From assembly GCA_023433225.1 (NCBI GenBank), contig JAEZDQ010000062.1, positions 1-25,462 on the forward strand: a DNA stretch of 25,462 nucleotides. The letters run 5' to 3'. This document shows positions 21,134-25,462 of this stretch, piece by piece (position 1 is the first letter of the stretch; the number at the start of each line of letters is the position of its first letter). Source of the DNA: Bacteroidota bacterium (lineage in GTDB: Bacteria; Bacteroidota; Bacteroidia; Flavobacteriales; Weeksellaceae). Below the pieces are notes generated by a model. The model did no database searches. It worked only from the letters and a program-made list of their open reading frames with translations, and had not been told where the DNA came from. Made by a program: the position numbers and the translations under genes.

Positions 21134-21999
21134 CACAAATAGCCCAATTTATATACCTGAAAAAGAAATAAAGAAGGATTCTCGGAGTACAAATTACTTA
21201 AAATAGGTTTGCGTAAAATCCTGAACAGAAAAGCTATAAATTTGTCCAATCCGATGTTTTTCATTTTTTTATAAAAAACAACTAACCTCAAATGCGCAGC
21301 GATTTCGGGGTGGTTTTTCAACAGCCACTTGGCATTTCGGATGGATTTTTCGAATTTATGTACATAGACTTTGTTTTCTTCCAAACCCAAATGGTAAACA
21401 GGATTATCGATATGGGCTGCGTCGACTCCTGCCTTTTGCAGACTCAATGCAAAAAACGTATCCACATAGCCGTAAGAGGACTTTAAGGTTGTAAATGGAT
21501 GGCGTTGGAAAACCGATTTCGGAATGAAAAAATTACATCCACGGATGTTTAGGTAAGGATTTTTTTGGCTTTCCATGGGAGAAATTTCCTCATGCTTTTT
21601 ACCGAATTTCCACCGAAGCGAAAACCGATTGTCTTGCAAATCTTCGTAGAGAATCCCACCGCAAACAATTTTGGGCTCTCCTTTAAATTCCAAATACCTT
21701 TTGATAAAATCACTGCGAACCGGTAGCACATCGCAATCCAAAAACAACAAGGAATCATAATGCGCCTGCCTCGACAATTCGTTCCTCGCCTCCGCATTCC
21801 CGAGATTTATGGGAGATTGAATATAAGAATAATGGTTTAAATGTAAATTGGAATTCGATTTCCTGACTGCCAAATCCGGTGAAAAATCATCCAAAGCGAT
21901 GATTTCAAATTCAATTTTCAATGATTCACATTGTTGATGGATTTCCTTAACCAAAGATGTGATGTCCCGATTGTAAACCGGAATCAGAACAGAGAGCAT
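21115..21999 (-). CDS. Family 2 glycosyltransferase
   Basis: A 294-residue GT2 enzyme from the ATG at 21999, which lies one base after the TGA of the ftsE-like gene; an upstream TTG at 22008 would overlap that gene by 8 bp and is less likely. It has LSVLIPVYNR (2-11), ALDDFSPD with DD at 37-38, LGNAEARNEL (66-75), and the metal site DCD at 88-90 (FLDCDVLP). The C-terminal 40 residues are basic and hydrophobic and may touch the membrane. Coupling to an FtsE-like ATPase suggests the two are co-expressed. The substrate is unknown. Its 3' end overlaps the GT4 gene on the other strand. Confidence 0.87.
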   Translation of the reverse strand: MLSVLIPVYNRDITSLVKEIHQQCESLKIEFEIIALDDFSPDLAVRKSNSNLHLNHYSYIQSPINLGNAEARNELSRQAHYDSLLFLDCDVLPVRSDFIKRYLEFKGEPKIVCGGILYEDLQDNRFSLRWKFGKKHEEISPMESQKNPYLNIRGCNFFIPKSVFQRHPFTTLKSSYGYVDTFFALSLQKAGVDAAHIDNPVYHLGLEENKVYVHKFEKSIRNAKWLLKNHPEIAAHLRLVVFYKKMKNIGLDKFIAFLFRILRKPILSNLYSENPSLFLFQVYKLGYLCHLKEE

Positions 22000-22000
22000 A

Positions 22001-22696
22001 TCAAACAAATAGCGATTCGGAGGATTCTACGACTGAGACTTTCCCGTCTTCGCATTTAAAGGTTTTAGCAGGAAATTTTTGGATGATGTTGTAATCATGC
22101 GTAGCCATCAAAACCGCTACATTCCGCTCCTGCGAAAGGTTCAATATCAATTTCATAATTTCGGCAGAAGTTTCCGGATCCAAGTTTCCGGTCGGCTCGT
22201 CAGCTAAAATCAGTTGCGGATGGTTCAACAAGGCACGCGCAATGGAAACCCTTTGCTGCTCGCCACCCGAAAGGCGGAAAGGCATCATTTTCTTTTTGGA
22301 AATCATCCCTACACTTTCCAAAACTTCATCGACTCGGTCGTTGATCAGTTTTTTATCTTTCCAGCCGGTTGCTTTCAAGACAAACGACAGATTTTTCTCT
22401 ACACTCCGGTCAAGCAAAAGCTGGAAATCCTGGAAGACAATCCCCAAATGACGACGCAAAACGGGAATTTTACTTACTCTCATTCCGTTCAAGTCAATCC
22501 CCACCACTTTCCCAAAACCTTCTTCCAAAGGCAAATCGCCATAAAGAACACGGAGCAAACTACTCTTACCGCTTCCGGTTTTCCCGATCAGGTAAGCAAA
22601 TTCTCCCTCATTCAGTTCAAAATCCACATTGCTGAGCACCAAATGGTTTCTCTGGTATATAAATGCACGCTCTAATTGAATTACTTTCCCTGTCAT
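22001..22696 (-). CDS. ftsE: FtsE-like ABC transporter ATPase
   Basis: A 231-residue ABC ATPase. Walker A GKTGSGKS is at 38-45, the Q-loop FQDFQLL at about 88-94, the signature LSGGEQQ at 142-148, Walker B LILADEP at 162-168 and the switch histidine at 200. The EPTGNLDP segment, the compact size and the DEVLESVGM region match FtsE, which with the membrane protein FtsX links the divisome to peptidoglycan hydrolases; LolD/MacB-type ATPases share many of these traits. No ftsX is adjacent; the next gene is a GT2. A -7 box at 22721-22728 lies just inside the T-tract of the rpmH terminator. FtsE identity is likely, but the partner is not visible. Confidence 0.8.
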   Translation of the reverse strand: MTGKVIQLERAFIYQRNHLVLSNVDFELNEGEFAYLIGKTGSGKSSLLRVLYGDLPLEEGFGKVVGIDLNGMRVSKIPVLRRHLGIVFQDFQLLLDRSVEKNLSFVLKATGWKDKKLINDRVDEVLESVGMISKKKMMPFRLSGGEQQRVSIARALLNHPQLILADEPTGNLDPETSAEIMKLILNLSQERNVAVLMATHDYNIIQKFPAKTFKCEDGKVSVVESSESLFV

Positions 22697-22720
22697 TGGA
22701 TGAATACTTGGTTATAAAAG

Positions 22721-22728
22721 CAAATATA
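22721..22728 (-). promoter_or_regulatory. Predicted -7 promoter box of the ftsE-like gene
   Basis: TATATTTG on the minus strand matches TAnnTTTG and lies 24 bp before the ATG at 22696. It directly follows the T-run of the rpmH terminator, so residual read-through from rpmH and initiation here would share the same bases. Confidence 0.5.
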
Positions 22729-22732
22729 AAAA

Positions 22733-22757
22733 AAAGCCCGAAGAAACTCCGGGCTTT
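22733..22757 (-). terminator. Rho-independent terminator of rpmH
   Basis: AAAGCCCG (22733-22740) pairs perfectly with CGGGCTTT (22750-22757) across a 9-base loop. On the minus strand the stem is followed by a run of T, giving a classical terminator 26 bp after the rpmH stop. Confidence 0.85.
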
Positions 22758-22782
22758 GGTCTTTTTAATATAATATTAGCGA

Positions 22783-22938
22783 TTACCGTTTAGCTCTCAC
22801 TTCGCTAATCGTCAATTGCTTTCTGCCCCTTTTCCTGCGAGCTGCCAAAATTTTACGGCCGTTTTTGGTAGCCATTCTCTCACGGAATCCGTGTTTATTT
22901 CTTTTCCTTCTGTTGCTGGGTTGAAATGTTCTTTTCAT
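22783..22938 (-). CDS. rpmH: 50S ribosomal protein L34
   Basis: A 51-residue, very basic protein of the large ribosomal subunit. It begins MKRTFQPSNRRKRNKHGF and continues with the strongly conserved RMATKNGRKILAARRKRGRK core. The C-terminal extension (QLTISEVRAKR) is a few residues longer than the 46-residue E. coli protein, as is common in Bacteroidota. The gene has its own promoter (22976-23006) and terminator (22733-22757), so it is monocistronic. It is not next to rnpA or dnaA here, unlike many other phyla. It ends upstream of the ftsE-like gene on the same strand and diverges from gyrA. Confidence 0.98.
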   Translation of the reverse strand: MKRTFQPSNRRKRNKHGFRERMATKNGRKILAARRKRGRKQLTISEVRAKR

Positions 22939-22975
22939 CTTTCTAAAACTTTTCTACATTTTCTCAAATGGAGTG

Positions 22976-23006
22976 CAAATATAGCCCTATTTTTTTATTT
23001 CAAAAA
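22976..23006 (-). promoter_or_regulatory. Predicted promoter of rpmH
   Basis: On the minus strand TTTTTG (23006 down to 23001) and TATATTTG (22983 down to 22976) are 17 bp apart, a close match to the Bacteroidota -33/-7 consensus. The box lies 37 bp before the rpmH ATG. Confidence 0.7.
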
Positions 23007-23077
23007 TAATTGAGATTTATTTTTAATTTATTCTTTGTTTTATTTCAAACTCAATTCTAAACCGCATTAAAATTCCA

Positions 23078-23107
23078 TTGACCCTAATAGATATATAGAT
23101 ATTATTG
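23078..23107 (+). promoter_or_regulatory. Possible promoter of gyrA
   Basis: TTG (23078-23080) and TATTATTG (23100-23107) are 19 bp apart; the second matches TAnnTTTG at five of six fixed positions. The same bases also resemble a sigma70-type TTGACC-N16-TATTAT. It would give a gyrA leader of roughly 145 nt. Confidence 0.35.
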
Positions 23108-23184
23108 AAATATGTTGAAAACTCATACTTCCGGATGCTTTCATCCCACTTAAAATTCGTATTTTAGCACGTTAATTTTTGTTG

Positions 23185-23204
23185 CAAGTTCTAAATGGAA
23201 CTTG
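23185..23204. repeat. Perfect 7-bp inverted repeat in the gyrA leader
   Basis: CAAGTTC and GAACTTG flank a 6-base spacer (TAAATG), 53 bp before the gyrA ATG. It is either an operator-like palindrome or a small RNA hairpin in the 5' leader. Similar AACTTGAA and GAACTTAA words follow it. Confidence 0.5.
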
Positions 23205-23257
23205 ATCTCATTAACTTGAAACATTGAACTTAAAACCTTAAACAAAAAACAGTTTAA

Positions 23258-25462
23258 ATGAATAATGACGGAGAAAAATTAATCCCGATCAACATCGAGG
23301 ATGAAATGAAATCGGCATACATTGATTATTCCATGTCGGTAATCGTATCTCGGGCGTTGCCTGATGTCCGCGACGGAATGAAACCCGTGCACAGAAGAGT
23401 ACTGTTCGGAATGTACGAACTGGGTGTCATGTCAAACCGAGCACATAAAAAATCCGCAAGGATTGTCGGAGAAGTTTTGGGTAAATACCACCCTCACGGA
23501 GACTCTTCCGTTTACGATACCATGGTTCGGATGGCCCAACCTTGGTCCCTTCGCTACATGATGGTGGACGGACAGGGGAACTTCGGTTCTGTGGACGGTG
23601 ACCCGCCGGCGGCGATGCGTTATACCGAAGCCCGCCTTCAGAAGATTTCGGAAGAAATGCTTTCGGATATCGACAAAGAAACGGTGGATTTCCAGTTCAA
23701 CTTTGACGATACTTTACAGGAACCCAAAGTACTTCCGACAAGGATTCCGAATTTATTGGTCAACGGTGCATCCGGAATTGCGGTAGGAATGGCAACCAAT
23801 ATGGCACCGCACAATTTAACCGAGGTCATTGACGGCACCATCGCCTACATCGAAAACCACGATGTGACCATTGAAGAATTGATCCAACATATCAAAGCAC
23901 CTGACTTCCCGACCGGTGGGACTATTTACGGCTACAACGGCGTAAAGGAAGCGTTCGAAACCGGCAGGGGAAGGATTGTCATCCGCGCCAAATCCAATTT
24001 CGAAGTGGTGAACGGCCGAGACTGCATCATCGTTACCGAAATTCCTTACCAAGTCAATAAAGCGGACATGATTATGAAAACCGCTGAACTGGTCAAAGAA
24101 GGAAAACTCGAAGGAATTTCCGAAATCCGTGATGAATCGGATCGAAATGGAATGCGCATCGTCTATGTATTGAAAATGGATGCCGTTCCCAACATCGTTC
24201 TGAATTTACTTTATAAACATACTGCCTTACAATCTTCTTTCAGTGTCAACAACATCGCATTGGTCAATGGCCGTCCGGAACAATTGAATCTGAAAGACCT
24301 GATCCGGCATTTTGTGGAGCACCGCCACGAAGTCGTTGTGCGACGTACCCAATATGAATTGCGAAAAGCGGAAGAGCGCGCCCACATTTTGGAAGGCTAC
24401 ATGAAAGTCATCGGAACCCAAGATGATCTGGACAGAGCCATTAAAATTATCCGTGAAAGCGCGACCCCAGACGAAGCCCGTGTCGGTTTGATGGAAGCTT
24501 TCGACTTATCGGAAATCCAAGCCAGAGCCATTCTTGAACTGCGTTTAAGGACTTTGACCGGATTGGAAATCGATAAAATCAGGTCGGAATACGAAGAATT
24601 GATGAAGACCATCGATTACTTAAATGAAGTTCTTGGCAATAAGGATTTACGCATGAAAATCATCCAAGACGAACTGCTCGAAATCAAAGAAAAATATGGA
24701 GATGAAAGGCGTTCCGACATTGATTATGCCGGAGGAGACATGAATATCGAAGACCTGATTCCGGATGAAGAAATGGTATTGACCATCTCCCATTTAGGTT
24801 ATATCAAGCGTACACCGCTCACCGAATACCGAAAACAATCCCGTGGCGGGGTTGGGAACCGTGGTGCAACAACCCGCGATGAAGATTTCTTGGAATACAT
24901 GGTCATCGCTACCAACCACCAATACATGCTCTTCTTTACCGAAAAAGGGAAATGTTTCTGGATGCGCGTATTTGAAATTCCGGAAGGTTCCAAAACCTCA
25001 AAGGGAAGAGCCATTCAAAATCTGATCAATATAGAACCCGACGACAAAGTGAGAGCCTATATCCGAACCCATGACTTGATGGATCAAGAATACGTAAATA
25101 ATAATTACGTCATCATGGTGACCAAAAAAGGAATCGTTAAAAAAACTTTTTTGGAGGCTTATTCCCGGCCAAGGGTAAACGGAATCAACGCCATTACGGT
25201 CCGCGAAGGAGACCAATTATTGGAAGCCAAACTCACCGATGGCAAAAGTGAAATCATGATTGCTTCTCTCAGCGGCAAAGCCATCCGCTTTGAAGACGAA
25301 AAAGTCCGCCCGATGGGAAGGACAGCTTCCGGTGTGCGCGGAATTAATTTGGGTTCAGATGAAAATGAAGTAATCGGTATGATTGTCATTCGTGACAAAG
25401 AAAATGAAACCGTTTTGGTTGTTTGTGAAAAAGGTTATGGAAAAAGAAGTTCCATCGATGAT
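23258..25462 (+). CDS. gyrA: DNA gyrase subunit A, 5' part (runs off the window)
   Basis: The first 735 codons of gyrA; no stop occurs before the window end. GyrA cuts and rejoins DNA in the gyrase A2B2 complex that introduces negative supercoils. The catalytic Tyr is residue 122 (MRYTE) and numbering matches E. coli. The quinolone-resistance region keeps Ser83 and Asp87 (HPHGDSSVYDT), so no common resistance change is present. The coiled-coil gate and tower domains follow. The C-terminal domain starts near residue 505 with a GyrA-box variant QSRGGVG in place of QRRGGKG; a related form is, as I recall, usual in Flavobacteriia. ParC is the alternative, but the GyrA box and region 2 sequence favour GyrA. 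Confidence 0.97.
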   Translation, partial: MNNDGEKLIPINIEDEMKSAYIDYSMSVIVSRALPDVRDGMKPVHRRVLFGMYELGVMSNRAHKKSARIVGEVLGKYHPHGDSSVYDTMVRMAQPWSLRYMMVDGQGNFGSVDGDPPAAMRYTEARLQKISEEMLSDIDKETVDFQFNFDDTLQEPKVLPTRIPNLLVNGASGIAVGMATNMAPHNLTEVIDGTIAYIENHDVTIEELIQHIKAPDFPTGGTIYGYNGVKEAFETGRGRIVIRAKSNFEVVNGRDCIIVTEIPYQVNKADMIMKTAELVKEGKLEGISEIRDESDRNGMRIVYVLKMDAVPNIVLNLLYKHTALQSSFSVNNIALVNGRPEQLNLKDLIRHFVEHRHEVVVRRTQYELRKAEERAHILEGYMKVIGTQDDLDRAIKIIRESATPDEARVGLMEAFDLSEIQARAILELRLRTLTGLEIDKIRSEYEELMKTIDYLNEVLGNKDLRMKIIQDELLEIKEKYGDERRSDIDYAGGDMNIEDLIPDEEMVLTISHLGYIKRTPLTEYRKQSRGGVGNRGATTRDEDFLEYMVIATNHQYMLFFTEKGKCFWMRVFEIPEGSKTSKGRAIQNLINIEPDDKVRAYIRTHDLMDQEYVNNNYVIMVTKKGIVKKTFLEAYSRPRVNGINAITVREGDQLLEAKLTDGKSEIMIASLSGKAIRFEDEKVRPMGRTASGVRGINLGSDENEVIGMIVIRDKENETVLVVCEKGYGKRSSIDD

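Larger units (their letters stand above)
22939..23257. other. 319-bp intergenic region between rpmH and gyrA
   Basis: Very AT-rich and without a plausible gene. It holds the rpmH promoter near the left side, a possible gyrA promoter at 23078-23107, an inverted repeat at 23185-23204, and several AACTT/TTGAA words just before gyrA. I see no DnaA boxes, tRNA or riboswitch. Confidence 0.7.

Noticed and set aside
22939..23257. Possible replication origin next to rpmH
   Set aside because: rpmH is near oriC in many phyla, but no DnaA box clusters, dnaA, dnaN or rnpA are visible here.
23598..25398. Several short frames on both strands inside the last 2 kb
   Set aside because: They are shadows of gyrA, which is open from 23258 to the window end.
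1..25462. CRISPR arrays, transposases, phage genes, tRNA or rRNA genes
   Set aside because: No regularly spaced repeats, mobile-element proteins or structural RNA genes were recognised on either strand.

Overview
The window looks like chromosomal DNA of a Bacteroidota bacterium, most likely class Flavobacteriia. Three things point there. Several genes carry the Bacteroidota-type -7 promoter box TAnnTTTG a few bases to about 30 bases upstream of the start. GyrA, MenD, KdsA and the long RluA protein have the form I recall for that group. An ECF sigma factor is coupled to an outer-membrane-barrel protein, and small lipoproteins carry acidic residues just after the lipid cysteine. I see no tRNA, rRNA, CRISPR array, insertion sequence, phage gene or origin.

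Left region (1-7744) is a cell-surface glycan locus. It holds the end of an FkbM-type methyltransferase, then a tight five-gene minus-strand operon (hexapeptide acyltransferase, two GT2-type transferases, a GT4, a GT2). Divergent from it are a UDP-glucuronate 4-epimerase-like gene and another GT2. A short NAD-dependent epimerase follows on the minus strand. No polymerase, flippase or chain-length regulator is visible, so the locus extends leftward or is completed elsewhere.

Middle region (7765-12379) is mostly housekeeping: menD (menaquinone), an NlpC/P60 lipoprotein hydrolase, an ECF sigma factor placed just after hemB (haem), and trmD (tRNA m1G37). hemB and trmD diverge from a 68-bp promoter gap.

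Region 12424-15322 is the most unusual part: two small lipoproteins, an ECF sigma factor and a protein with a cytoplasmic head, one membrane helix and a predicted outer-membrane barrel. The four are packed on one strand with gaps of 21 and 9 bp and a 4-bp overlap. It looks like a cell-surface signalling module.

Region 15376-19686 has a two-helix membrane protein, a cysteine-less alkyltransferase-like DNA repair protein, kdsA (Kdo synthesis, metal-dependent class), an AT-rich coiled-coil lipoprotein and a long RluA-type pseudouridine synthase with an extra N-terminal half.

Right region (19755-25462) holds a YgjV-like small membrane protein, a GT4, a convergent overlapping GT2 coupled to an ftsE-like ABC ATPase, rpmH (ribosomal protein L34) with a clear promoter and terminator, and the first 735 codons of gyrA, which runs off the window end. 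All assignments come from reading motifs by eye; no database search was run.
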